14,880 bases of DNA from CAZOOR01 sp964581505 (GCA_964581505.1 CAZOOR010000064.1:1-14880), one strand, 5' to 3'. Shown: positions 1 to 8,075, counted from the first letter of the stretch. Numbers and translations are program-made. Notes: generated from the letters alone by a model not told the origin.

Positions 1-1
1 G

Positions 2-2947
2 GCTGCTAACGGACCACGCGAATTTTTAATGCCTGTTTTTGTTGATAACAGGTGGGCGACTTATGATGAGACGAAAGGTATTTATGAGCCTTCTCCAATC
101 AAGAGTTTCAGGTTTACTGTATTGTATAATAGAATTGCAATCAGACCTGTCGGCGTAGAATTATCTTGGCCTTTAAAAGATGAAATACTTGGCTATAAGC
201 CTTTGGCTAACAAGTTTAATATTTCTTGGTATGATACTGAAGATAAATCTTACGGAACTTATTTTCAGGAAAATCCGTCCGGTGAAGTAACAAGAAACGG
301 TAGAGCAATGACTATCGTTGGTACAAGTACGGAACCTATGCCAAATACCGATTTGCAATCTGATGAATTTAAAGTTATGCTTTATATCAGATTTAGAGTT
401 ATCCCTGAAATAGATAAACCGATAGGTCAGGCGTTATTTACACCTATTTATATTAAGAATGATACAATTATGTGGAATAACCTTAATATTCGTATGCATG
501 CACCTTTTGAAGCTCTTAGACCCGAGTACAAAGGCCGTGATGTTACAACCGATTATCCGAATCCAGTTCAATGGACAGGTCTTGGTGGTGTTAATAACAG
601 ACCTTATCCAATTAAGTGGAATGCAGGTTGGAGATGTTTGCCTGGTGCTATTTATTTGAGATTTAGTGATAATGTTCCTGCTTTTGGATGGCAAATGCAG
701 AGAGGTATAGGAACTATTCCTCCGATTACCGAAATTGGTGGAAGTCAAGAAATTTGGGATATGCAAGACCCGATTACAGTTGACCAATATTCTGTAAGAC
801 CTATGTTTGGTAGCAGAGGACTTGAAATAACTAATAAGGTTTCATCTTCTAGATTGCTTGATATTACTGTTGAATCCGACCAGCCATGGTTGTTGTTTAG
901 AGCTTTGCCCGGGCAGTCGAATATGATGCCAGCCGGTTGGCAAATGCCTACGAGATATGGATATATAAATTGGTTGGATAACGGTATATTGGGTGATGAT
1001 GCATTTGGTACGCCAATTCCCTCTATATCTTCTGAAGATGACGGGCATTTGATGATGGAGATCAGATGCGACCCAAGGCGATTGGTGGCAGACCCAAGTA
1101 ATCAAAATTGGCCTGAGAAAACAGGTATTTATGTTGGTTATATCACGTTTAAATCTAATACGGCTTTGATTAATCCTATCAAGTTGCGTATTACGTTTAT
1201 TTATTTCAGCGTACCTGACGAACTAAATCCCAATGCCGGTGCTGACCGCGCTCGGGGTATTCATATTGATTTGTCAAATGCAAAATCAGAAAAATGTAAG
1301 ATTATTTTTGGAACAGGATACAGAGCTCATGATGGAGTAGATACCTTGTTTGGAGAATACGCCTATGATTATGATATGAATTCTTTCGAAGCTCGTTGGT
1401 ATCCTCCCAAAGGTTCAAAACTTGAGCAATCAGGATTAGTTCCTTTTGGTTTCGGCGATTTTGCCCCAGATGACGATAATAGTGACGGCACACCAAAACG
1501 TTCAAATTCACGTGATATTCGCGACAAGAATGATACAAATGAATCAATTATCTATTATTGTAAAATTAAGGAAGATAATCCTGCAAACTTCCCGATAGTA
1601 CTTGAATGGGATGTTGCTGATTTTCCTGATGGCGCACAGTTGTTTCTGAAAGATGCCGTTAATGGTTTCTTATTCCCAGATGTTGATATGCGAAAAGCTA
1701 CACCTATTGGTGCCACACGTCGTTCGTTTACAATTCAAGATGCAAGGGTTAAAGAATTTGTCATTGAATATACTTTACCAAGAGTTATTGATTACGTTGA
1801 TGAATATGGCACTCCAATAATTAAAGAAGGTTGGAATCTCCTTTCGTTGCCGGTTCGTCCGGTTAATAAACATTGGAAGATCGTTTATCCTAATGCAATC
1901 AATATTCCTTATTTCTTCTCACAGAATCAATATCAGCAAGAAAAAGAATTAAGAGTTGGTGTTGGATATTATATCAAGTATGATGGAACTGTTGATAAAA
2001 AATTTGCAGGTACTTTTATTAGCACAATTAAGCCAAATGGAACTCCTTTTGATTCAATAAAAGTATATTCCGGTTGGAATACAATTGGAAACGTTTCAAG
2101 AGTGTTCGGAACAGCCTCTATTAAATTTGCTCCGTTTGGCACAAATATGCCTTCAAAGAGTAAAATGCTTGCCGCTGGCGTATGGCGTTATGTAACAAGT
2201 AGAGGTTATGTGGAAATTTCCGAAATGCGTCCCGGCTTAGGTTATTGGATAAAATGTGATAATACCGGTTATCTTGCTCTTGATGTAGCAGATGCTAAGG
2301 TTTCACTTGCTAATGTAGTTAATAATAAGGAAATTGCATACAATAACAGTTCGATTTTAACCATTCGCGATAATGGTCAGAATGAAGGACAGCTTTATTT
2401 CGGTAATGCTTCGGCTAATGGTATTAGCTTTGAGTTACCACCGGCACCACCGATGAATTTATTTGATGTTCGTTTTAATGAGAACATTAATTTGACAATA
2501 GCTGACGAAGATGTTATCAAACTTCAAGGTGTTCAATATCCTGTTGCTTTGACGATGGAGAATGCAGACGCTACATATAATTTCTATGAAGCGGCAACCG
2601 GCAAATTTATCGGTCAGATTGCAAGAGGCGAAAGTGGTTCTGTTGAAGTTACAAGAGCCGCCGCCGTTAAGGTTGTCAAAGCCGAAACAGAGTTCTTTGT
2701 AACCAACTATCCTAATCCTGTATCCGAAATGACAACGGTTAAATTTGCCGTACCGTCTGACGAGATGGTTAGGGTTAGCGTTTACAACACAATAGGTGTT
2801 GAAGTTGCAACCGTTGCAAATGGATTCTATAGAGCAGGCAGCTACACTGAAATGTTTGATGCTTCCGTATTACCGTCAGGTTCGTATATTATTAAAATTA
2901 CAGCCGGCGACAATACTGCTGTTCAGACAATGACAGTTGTTAAATAA
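2..2947 (+). CDS. Large secreted T9SS cargo protein, C-terminal part (5' end outside window)
   Basis: The reading frame is already open at the left edge (nine codons precede the first ATG at 29), so this is the C-terminal 981 residues of a longer protein. Most of it is beta-rich and not recognised. Near 1829-2290 there are two related segments, the first starting GWNLLSLPV and ending GYYIKYDG, the second starting GWNTIGN and ending GYWIKCDN. This looks like a tandem beta domain. About 2390-2690 follows an LYFG...FELPPAPP...FDVRF domain of the kind found just before sorting domains in Ignavibacteria/Kapabacteria-type secreted proteins. The last ~80 residues (from NYPNP, about nt 2704) form a type A T9SS sorting domain with YNTIGVEV and LPSGSYIIKI. 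By family knowledge the protein is exported through Sec and T9SS and released or attached at the cell surface. Its specific function is unknown. A strong terminator follows. Confidence 0.9.
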   Translation, partial: AANGPREFLMPVFVDNRWATYDETKGIYEPSPIKSFRFTVLYNRIAIRPVGVELSWPLKDEILGYKPLANKFNISWYDTEDKSYGTYFQENPSGEVTRNGRAMTIVGTSTEPMPNTDLQSDEFKVMLYIRFRVIPEIDKPIGQALFTPIYIKNDTIMWNNLNIRMHAPFEALRPEYKGRDVTTDYPNPVQWTGLGGVNNRPYPIKWNAGWRCLPGAIYLRFSDNVPAFGWQMQRGIGTIPPITEIGGSQEIWDMQDPITVDQYSVRPMFGSRGLEITNKVSSSRLLDITVESDQPWLLFRALPGQSNMMPAGWQMPTRYGYINWLDNGILGDDAFGTPIPSISSEDDGHLMMEIRCDPRRLVADPSNQNWPEKTGIYVGYITFKSNTALINPIKLRITFIYFSVPDELNPNAGADRARGIHIDLSNAKSEKCKIIFGTGYRAHDGVDTLFGEYAYDYDMNSFEARWYPPKGSKLEQSGLVPFGFGDFAPDDDNSDGTPKRSNSRDIRDKNDTNESIIYYCKIKEDNPANFPIVLEWDVADFPDGAQLFLKDAVNGFLFPDVDMRKATPIGATRRSFTIQDARVKEFVIEYTLPRVIDYVDEYGTPIIKEGWNLLSLPVRPVNKHWKIVYPNAINIPYFFSQNQYQQEKELRVGVGYYIKYDGTVDKKFAGTFISTIKPNGTPFDSIKVYSGWNTIGNVSRVFGTASIKFAPFGTNMPSKSKMLAAGVWRYVTSRGYVEISEMRPGLGYWIKCDNTGYLALDVADAKVSLANVVNNKEIAYNNSSILTIRDNGQNEGQLYFGNASANGISFELPPAPPMNLFDVRFNENINLTIADEDVIKLQGVQYPVALTMENADATYNFYEAATGKFIGQIARGESGSVEVTRAAAVKVVKAETEFFVTNYPNPVSEMTTVKFAVPSDEMVRVSVYNTIGVEVATVANGFYRAGSYTEMFDASVLPSGSYIIKITAGDNTAVQTMTVVK

Positions 2948-2970
2948 TATTATCTCGTTATGAGATTTAG

Positions 2971-3015
2971 GCAAGTGGGCTCTTAGGTATATTCCTTTTA
3001 GCCCATTTGCTTTTT
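2971..3015 (+). terminator. Rho-independent terminator after the large T9SS cargo gene
   Basis: GCAAGTGGGCT (2971-2981) pairs with AGCCCATTTGC (3000-3010) over 11 bp with one G-T wobble. AGG/CCT can pair inside the loop. TTTTT follows at once. A smaller hairpin (ATCTC/GAGAT, 2952-2966) lies between the stop codon and this stem. Confidence 0.8.
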
Positions 3016-3095
3016 ATATAAATATGTAACTTTTTATGGTATTAAGAGATATTGTTAATGTAATTAATAAGTATTTCTTTAAATTTGGAAATCAG

Positions 3096-3863
3096 ATGTT
3101 AAGAATAATTATAGTAATTTTGCTCTTTTCTATGCAGCTTTTTGCAGGATATAGCAATCTTGGTACAAGGTTGTATATTGAAACAAAATTAGGGTATAAA
3201 TTGGAGAAACTTGTTTTCGGTATTAATGAGAATGCCTCAATATATTTGGATAAATCATTGGGCGAAAGCGAATTACCTCCATTTCCCCCACCTCAGGGTA
3301 TTCATGCAGGGTTTATGTTTATGGATACAAGTCAAAAAGAGATGATTATGTCATACAAGGACTATAAACCATTTCCTTTGAAAAAATATGACACGGTGAA
3401 GTATGTTCTTAGGGTAATGAAGGGTGCCGGTGATATTATCACTTTTAAATGGAATCCGCTGGGAAATAATATTTTTTCTGCTGTAATTGTGGACAAACTT
3501 ACCGGTGGTAAGATTATTAATATTAATATGAAAGATTCGTCTAAGGCTAAAATTACAAATGAGTTTGTTGAGAAATTTGAATTGTATGTACTTTATGAAC
3601 CTATTACTGATGTTGTAGAATCTAATGATGTTAAAATATTAAATGTTTTCCCTACTGAATGTACAGATAAGATTACGATTAACGGCAGCGAAAAATTTGT
3701 TTATTACCGGATTTATGATGTATTGGGTTCAATGGTTAATTGCGGTGAACTTGTAGCGGGTTTTTCTGTGGTCGATGTTAGTGGATTGGCATCAGGTGTT
3801 TACATTATTGCCGTATTAGATGGCGAAGGTAACAGAGTGCTAAGAAAAGTTGTTAAATCGTAA
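3096..3863 (+). CDS. Small secreted protein with ELPP-type domain and T9SS sorting domain
   Basis: A 255-residue secreted protein of unknown function. I chose the ATG at 3096 because it puts a signal peptide at the N-terminus (MLRIIIVILLFSMQLFAG). The frame is also open from an ATG at 3036, but that would put 20 polar residues before the signal. The middle contains FGINENASIYLD, then LGESELPPFPPP, the pattern that precedes the sorting domain in the upstream large gene. A beta-rich stretch follows (FSAVIVDKLTGGKIININ). The last ~75 residues resemble a T9SS sorting domain (YRIYDVLGSMV, VSGLASGVYIIAV, RKVVKS), but the usual YPNP start is degenerate (VFPTECTDKITI). It is in effect the terminal two domains of the neighbour as a stand-alone gene. 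TTTG (3006) and TAACTTTT (3027) 17 nt apart could be a promoter, which would favour the downstream start. Confidence 0.75.
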   Translation: MLRIIIVILLFSMQLFAGYSNLGTRLYIETKLGYKLEKLVFGINENASIYLDKSLGESELPPFPPPQGIHAGFMFMDTSQKEMIMSYKDYKPFPLKKYDTVKYVLRVMKGAGDIITFKWNPLGNNIFSAVIVDKLTGGKIININMKDSSKAKITNEFVEKFELYVLYEPITDVVESNDVKILNVFPTECTDKITINGSEKFVYYRIYDVLGSMVNCGELVAGFSVVDVSGLASGVYIIAVLDGEGNRVLRKVVKS

Positions 3864-3895
3864 TTGTTTTTAATTTATTTACTTAAGAAATAATT

Positions 3896-3911
3896 GGAGT
3901 CAAATATTGTG
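3896..3911 (+). promoter_or_regulatory. Ribosome binding site fixing a GTG start
   Basis: GGAG at 3896-3899 lies 9 nt before the GTG at 3909. The alternative TTG at 3894 overlaps this motif and has no ribosome binding site of its own, so GTG 3909 is the better start. Confidence 0.6.
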
Positions 3912-5090
3912 AACAAAGAACAACCGGAACAAAAGAATAAGCCCGGAACAACGGATTCACAGGACTATAAAAATAAAAACAACAGATATTACAAAAAGAG
4001 CAGACAAAGTAAATCTGTTAATAAAAATAACGCGGATAATTCTCACAAAGTGCAGAAAGCCGAAAATAAGACTGAAAAGACCGGCAAACCTACACAGAAA
4101 AAGAATATTGAAAATCGCCAGAATAGGAAACGAAATGTTTTCGACAACAAGAATAAGGGTATTTTAATTTCTGTTGTGGTTCCCTTACTGGACGAAGAGG
4201 AATCATTACCGGAACTTTCGCTGCAACTGAAAGCCGAGCTTAATAAATTGGTTGGTAATCGTTGGGAGGTTATTTTCGTTGATGACGGTTCGAAAGATAA
4301 CTCTTTCAAAGTAATCAAGGAAATACACGAGCGAACAAGGAATTTTAAGGCTATTCGGTTTCGTAAGAATTACGGAAAATCCGCCGCATTGAATACCGGA
4401 TTTAAGGCGGCACGTGGTAAAATTATTATTACAATGGATGCAGATTTGCAAGATGACCCGGCAGAAATTCAGAATTTAATTAATAAACTAAAAGATGGCT
4501 ACGACCTTGTTTCCGGTTGGAAGAAAAAGAGGCACGACCCGTTCATTAAGAAGTTTACATCAAAGATATTTAATTTTTTCACGTCATTAAGCAGTGGTTT
4601 GAAGCTACACGACTTTAATTGCGGTCTGAAAGCCTACAGGCGTGAATGTGCCGCAAGTCTTGATGTATATGGTGAGATGCACCGTTATCTACCTGCTCTG
4701 GCGTATTGGAACGGTTTTAAGGTGGCGGAAATTCCCGTTAAGCATCATAAAAGACGTTATGGTAAAACCAAATATGGTGTATCTAGGTTTATTAAGGGTT
4801 ATCTTGATTTATTAACCGTACTTTTTACGACAAGATATTTCAAAAGACCACTTCATTTTTTCGGAACAATAGGTAGTTTATTTACATTATCCGGTTTGGT
4901 GATTAATTCGTATCTTGTGTATGAATGGATTTTGGGGAACACATATTTGAGTAATCGTCCGCTTGCTTTGTTTGGTATTGCACTTATTATTGTCGGTATG
5001 CAAATGATTTCTATCGGATTGATTGGCGAGATGATTGTAAAAAATTCCGTTGATAAATTTGATGTAAATATTAAAGAAAAGATTAATTAA
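3909..5090 (+). CDS. Family 2 glycosyltransferase, polyprenyl-phosphate type, with two C-terminal membrane helices
   Basis: A 393-residue inner-membrane glycosyltransferase of the DPM1/GtrB-like group. By family knowledge these move a sugar from a nucleotide donor to undecaprenyl phosphate on the cytoplasmic face. Residues 1-80 are an odd, strongly basic, low-complexity extension rich in Lys, Asn and Gln. The GT-A domain begins at ISVVVPLLDEEESLPEL (about 88). It shows VDDGSKDNS (124-132), the NYGKSAALNTGF loop (154-165) and the metal-binding DADLQDD (177-183). The acceptor-side motif FNCGLKAYRR (236-245) and HHKRRYGKTKYG follow. Two hydrophobic helices lie at about 318-340 and 352-377. A beta-barrel gene starts 18 nt downstream and a family 9 glycosyltransferase follows it, suggesting a shared role in surface glycan synthesis. 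The sugar is not predictable. Confidence 0.88.
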   Translation: MNKEQPEQKNKPGTTDSQDYKNKNNRYYKKSRQSKSVNKNNADNSHKVQKAENKTEKTGKPTQKKNIENRQNRKRNVFDNKNKGILISVVVPLLDEEESLPELSLQLKAELNKLVGNRWEVIFVDDGSKDNSFKVIKEIHERTRNFKAIRFRKNYGKSAALNTGFKAARGKIIITMDADLQDDPAEIQNLINKLKDGYDLVSGWKKKRHDPFIKKFTSKIFNFFTSLSSGLKLHDFNCGLKAYRRECAASLDVYGEMHRYLPALAYWNGFKVAEIPVKHHKRRYGKTKYGVSRFIKGYLDLLTVLFTTRYFKRPLHFFGTIGSLFTLSGLVINSYLVYEWILGNTYLSNRPLALFGIALIIVGMQMISIGLIGEMIVKNSVDKFDVNIKEKIN

Positions 5091-5108
5091 TTTCAGTTAA
5101 GAGAAGAT

Positions 5109-5855
5109 ATGAGAGCTATTAAAATATCATACTTATTTATCCTGTGTGTAATTATTTTGTTTTCGGTTCGGGAAACAGTCGGACAGGTTAATTTTTCAAT
5201 TGCATCGGGTTTGCGAACATTTATGATGATTGGTGAGACAGCAAACAATTCACCTATAATCCAAAGGGATACGAATAAAGCACAATTTATTGGTGGTGGA
5301 CTTAGGCAAATTAATTCCGGTTTTGCTGTTATGGGTTTTCTTGAATTTGGCGATGAGGGTGATTTCGTTATACCTTTCGGATTTGAATATTCGGAATTGA
5401 AAGCTCGCGAGCGTATTCCTATTTCGCGTAAAACTACTGCCTATCTGCGTAATACTATTATTGCTCCGACCGCTATACTTGGGTTTAATTATAAGTTTTA
5501 TCGTTTTCCTTTTGCTGATGTTAAAGCGTTTATTGGGATTGAGTTTGACGCTTTCTTTTTTCAATCGCCTGATTTTTACAGAATGATTGAGTATAAGAAT
5601 TTAGATTCAACTGCTGTGTATCAAGGAAAAACCAAAACACCCGCAACAAGGTTGGGTGGTGATATTAAAATTGGTTTCGATGGAAATATTATCAAAGATT
5701 TTTCTATTAATGCAAGTATTGCTTTCGGTGTGGCTAATTTGATGTTCCGAAATGACGCAAGAGGTGAACTGCTTACTCCTACATCAATTGATGAGAAGAG
5801 GGAATCCCTGATAGCAACTATGCGATTTGGTTTACTATTGAAATATAAGTTGTAA
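5109..5855 (+). CDS. Outer-membrane beta-barrel protein
   Basis: A 248-residue predicted outer-membrane protein. The N-terminus is a clear signal peptide (MRAIKISYLFILCVIILFSV), with likely cleavage before the Gln of GQVNF, as is common in Bacteroidota. The mature part has many alternating hydrophobic/polar strands with aromatic girdle residues (for example NSGFAVMGFLEFG, DIKIGFDGNIIKDFSINASIAFGV). It ends in a final strand, IATMRFGLLLKYKL, typical of small OmpA/OmpX-like or porin-type barrels. I recognise no specific family. It sits 18 nt after the family 2 glycosyltransferase and 19 nt before the family 9 one, so all three are probably co-transcribed. It may help display or export an envelope glycan, but that is inferred from position only. 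Confidence 0.7.
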   Translation: MRAIKISYLFILCVIILFSVRETVGQVNFSIASGLRTFMMIGETANNSPIIQRDTNKAQFIGGGLRQINSGFAVMGFLEFGDEGDFVIPFGFEYSELKARERIPISRKTTAYLRNTIIAPTAILGFNYKFYRFPFADVKAFIGIEFDAFFFQSPDFYRMIEYKNLDSTAVYQGKTKTPATRLGGDIKIGFDGNIIKDFSINASIAFGVANLMFRNDARGELLTPTSIDEKRESLIATMRFGLLLKYKL

Positions 5856-5874
5856 ATTTGAATTAACGATTTTA

Positions 5875-6951
5875 ATGAGCGAAAAAATAAATTATTATTC
5901 AGACTGCCGGCATTTTAAGGGATATATCCCCTGCCGTCCGCATAAGGAACATGGTTGTCATTGCGAAACCTGTCCCGAGTATTCAAAAATCACTAAAAAA
6001 ATATTAATCATCAAGCTGGGTGCCATTGGCGATGTAATTCGGACAACGCCCTTGCTTACGAAGCTTTGGGAAGAAGAACCCGAAGCTGAAATTTGGTGGC
6101 TGACATATTCTCCTGATGTTGTACCTGCTAAGGTGGACAAGGTCCTCGGGTTCAATTTAGAATCAATTACTACATTGCGTAATATTCATTTTGATTTAAT
6201 TATCAATCTCGATAAGGATTTTGAAGCCTGCGCTCTTGCGTCAGAAATATATTCCGATGATACTTGGGGATATATATTGGACAAGGGCAGACCTGCACCG
6301 GCTAATAAAAATGCAGAGCATAAGTTCGTTACCGGTTTGTTCGATGATGTCAGCAAAGCAAACACAAAAAACTATATGGAGGAGATTTTTGAGATTTGCG
6401 GTTGGGAGTTCAACGGAGAGGAATATTTGCTTGATGTTGATAATTCGATTGAGTGGGATATTCCGAACGAAGGCAAGAAAATTATTGGATTAAATACAGG
6501 TTGCGGGGCGCGTTGGGTGTCGCGGCTGTGGGATAATAAGTATTGGATTGAATTGATAGAACTATTGCAAGCGAATGGTTGGTTTCCTATTTTATTGGGT
6601 GGCAGTCAGGAGCATAATAATAATACAAAACTGCACGAGCAAACCGGAGCTTGCTATCTCGGGCATTTCCCATTGCAAAAATTCATTTCGCTTATGGGGC
6701 AGTGCGATGGCATAGTGTCTGCCGTTACTATGGGTATGCACATTGCAATCGGTCTTAAAAAGCCACTATTGCTAATGAATAACATATTCAATCCTAATGA
6801 ATTCGAGCTTTACGGTAGAGGTGAAATTATTCAACCGGATAAAGAATGCAAATGCTATTTTTCGCCTCGGTGCAAAAATGATGAATACTTCTGTATGGAC
6901 CATTTAAAGCCCAAATCTGTTTACGAAGCTATTAGAAGACATATAAAATAA
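5875..6951 (+). CDS. Family 9 glycosyltransferase (heptosyltransferase-like) with terminal Cys clusters
   Basis: A 358-residue GT-B enzyme of the ADP-heptose:LPS heptosyltransferase family, which acts on the cytoplasmic side in lipopolysaccharide core or related glycan assembly. The N-terminal Rossmann start is KKILIIKLGAIGDVIRTTPLL (about 41-61) with the family's G-x-GD motif. The C-terminal half has GLNTGCGARWVSRLW, FPILLGGSQE and CDGIVSAVTMGMHIAIGLKKPLLLM, which match the nucleotide-sugar binding half. Residues 11-33 carry Cys 11, 20, 28, 30 and 33 plus several His. The C-terminal tail carries Cys 325, 327, 333 and 340 (ECKCYFSPRC...FCMDHL). These could bind a metal. The gene lies 19 nt after the beta-barrel gene and is followed by a hairpin terminator. 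The exact sugar and acceptor are unknown. Confidence 0.87.
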   Translation: MSEKINYYSDCRHFKGYIPCRPHKEHGCHCETCPEYSKITKKILIIKLGAIGDVIRTTPLLTKLWEEEPEAEIWWLTYSPDVVPAKVDKVLGFNLESITTLRNIHFDLIINLDKDFEACALASEIYSDDTWGYILDKGRPAPANKNAEHKFVTGLFDDVSKANTKNYMEEIFEICGWEFNGEEYLLDVDNSIEWDIPNEGKKIIGLNTGCGARWVSRLWDNKYWIELIELLQANGWFPILLGGSQEHNNNTKLHEQTGACYLGHFPLQKFISLMGQCDGIVSAVTMGMHIAIGLKKPLLLMNNIFNPNEFELYGRGEIIQPDKECKCYFSPRCKNDEYFCMDHLKPKSVYEAIRRHIK

Positions 6952-6996
6952 TAATATCGTTCGCATTCCTAACTTTTCCCAAAACCTTAAATATAA

Positions 6997-7030
6997 AAGA
7001 CCGCACCTTGAAGGATGCGGTCTTATTTTT
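6997..7030 (+). terminator. Bidirectional hairpin terminator built from a dispersed repeat (copy A)
   Basis: AAGACCGCA (6997-7005) pairs perfectly with TGCGGTCTT (7016-7024) around the loop CCTTGAAGGA. It is followed by ATTTTTT on the plus strand and preceded by ATATAAAA, which reads TTTTATAT on the minus strand. It can thus end transcription from the glycosyltransferase run and from the opposing broken gene. The 24-base core (6999-7022) is the same palindrome as at 7108-7131 and inside the GH44 gene at 14735-14758. Confidence 0.75.
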
Positions 7031-7040
7031 TGCCTTTTCT

Positions 7041-7060
7041 ACCCCCTCTCGGGAGGGGGT
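7041..7060. repeat. GC-rich C5/G5 palindrome
   Basis: ACCCCCTC and GGGAGGGG-T form an 8-bp stem with a TCGG loop, followed by TTTGGGGGTGGGT. The block is far richer in G/C than its surroundings. A similar CCCCCT/AGGGGG hairpin occurs at 14817-14832 in the GH44 coding sequence. Next to it, AGGAGT (7075-7080) and ACTCCT (7096-7101) form another inverted repeat. This looks like a dispersed intergenic repeat common in Bacteroidota genomes, an inference from appearance. Confidence 0.6.
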
Positions 7061-7107
7061 TTGGGGGTGGGTTCAGGAGTAGTAAACAGCCGCCACACTC
7101 CTAAATT

Positions 7108-7131
7108 AGACCGTACCTTAAAAGATGCGGT
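7108..7131 (+). repeat. Dispersed palindromic repeat, diverged copy B
   Basis: This copy keeps the palindrome as ACCGTA (7109-7114) pairing with TGCGGT (7125-7130) with one G-T wobble. Read in the frame used by the GH44 gene it encodes DRTLKDAV followed by EIY, against NRTLKDAVKVY in GH44. It differs from copy A at four bases, all third codon positions in that frame. It lies in non-coding DNA here. Confidence 0.65.
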
Positions 7132-7140
7132 TGAAATATA

Positions 7141-7235
7141 CCTTATACTTTTCTTTTTTTCTCCTTGATTAAGAAGAGGGTAAAAACATCAGAGTGCGAT
7201 GTTTTACGGCGAAGCTTTGACGGAGAGGTGATTTA
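7141..7235. repeat. Hairpin and repeat-like intergenic sequence
   Basis: AAAACATC (7183-7190) and GATGTTTT (7198-7205) form an 8-bp stem around AGAGTGC. They are flanked by a CTCCTTGATTAAGAAGAGGG segment and GCGAAGC...GACGGAGAGGTGATTT. The arrangement resembles the short mosaic repeats scattered between genes in this phylum. No gene is visible in it. Confidence 0.4.
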
Positions 7236-7242
7236 AAAAAAA

Positions 7243-8075
7243 CTATAATTTCACAAATCTATACATTTTACCGCCGACAAGCACAAAATACACACCTGCG
7301 GCTACCTTTTCCGGTTTGCTACGCTTTACCTGCAAATCAACTGCATAAATACCACGAGTATTGCCAAGAATATATTTATTCTTAATTTTTTACCTTGTGC
7401 CTTTGAATACTTCCATTATTATTTAAAATTAAAGAATTCTTAATAGTGTCTTTATTCGACACCCTGATTTCTACTGCGGCATTATCACTAGTACCAATGA
7501 AATTATTTCCTTCATTAGTATCGCTGTTGCCTGATAATAACCAAACATTTTCAATCGCCAATAACTTCCATATTACTTTGTTCCCTGATGTCATCAACAC
7601 ATATCCGTTTATACCTCCTTTTAGCTTACTCACATTAATTTGTGCATCATCATTAATATCTTCGTCAACAATACTTCCGTTCAATATTTTTCTTGATGTT
7701 ATTGCATCGTTTTTCACAGTCTCGGAAATTATTGAATTGAATGCAAACGGTACTGATGATAATGGTGTTCGTGAAAAGGGTGGCTGATTGATAACACAAA
7801 ATTCCAACCATAATTCTTTATCAAATTTAATATTAAGGGGTGCTACACTACCCAAATATACATTAATAAATCCATCCTTTAATTCTACATTTTGTTGTTC
7901 GCTCCATACAGATGCTCCTCCAATTTTCTGCTCGAATATCGAAAACGTGCAGACAAACGTACTATCTTTATACGGATTTCCCTTATCATCTAATAAACGG
8001 GCTTGATAGTTGAGCGTATGTCAGGGTAAAGACGATGAATAACGATAAAAGCAATAATAAAAACAGATTTTTCAT
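7243..8075 (-). pseudogene. Broken secreted T9SS-type protein gene (two frameshifts)
   Basis: A good ribosome binding site (AAGGAG, 8089-8084) precedes an ATG at 8075 that encodes a signal peptide (MKNLFLLLLLSLFIVFTLTYAQ). This frame stops at once. The next frame continues from about 8012 with NYQARLLDDKGNPYKDSTF, then GGASVWSEQQNVELKDGFIN, LWLEFCVINQPPFSRTPLSS and VPFAFNS. This is the N-terminal domain found in many Bacteroidota secreted and tail-fibre-like proteins (YQG-L-D..GNP...PL-SVPYA). That frame stops at 7382. A third frame carries a sorting-domain end, VAAGVYFVLVGGKMYRFVKL, stopping at 7243. Removing one A from the run of six at about 7390-7395 would join it. A 5-bp TCAAC deletion could explain the first break. 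The gene is probably dead, but sequencing errors cannot be excluded. The homopolymer break is the more suspect of the two. Confidence 0.7.

Noticed and set aside
29..31. ATG at 29 as the start of the first gene
   Set aside because: The frame is open to the left edge and nothing resembling a signal peptide follows the ATG. The protein clearly begins outside the window.
7382..7855. A complete 157-residue minus-strand gene
   Set aside because: Its apparent start is only an internal TTG. Conserved domain sequence continues upstream in the same frame and the signal peptide lies in another frame, so it is part of the broken gene.
7446..8006. Plus-strand open frames opposite the broken gene
   Set aside because: They have no family features and mirror the minus-strand coding sequence.
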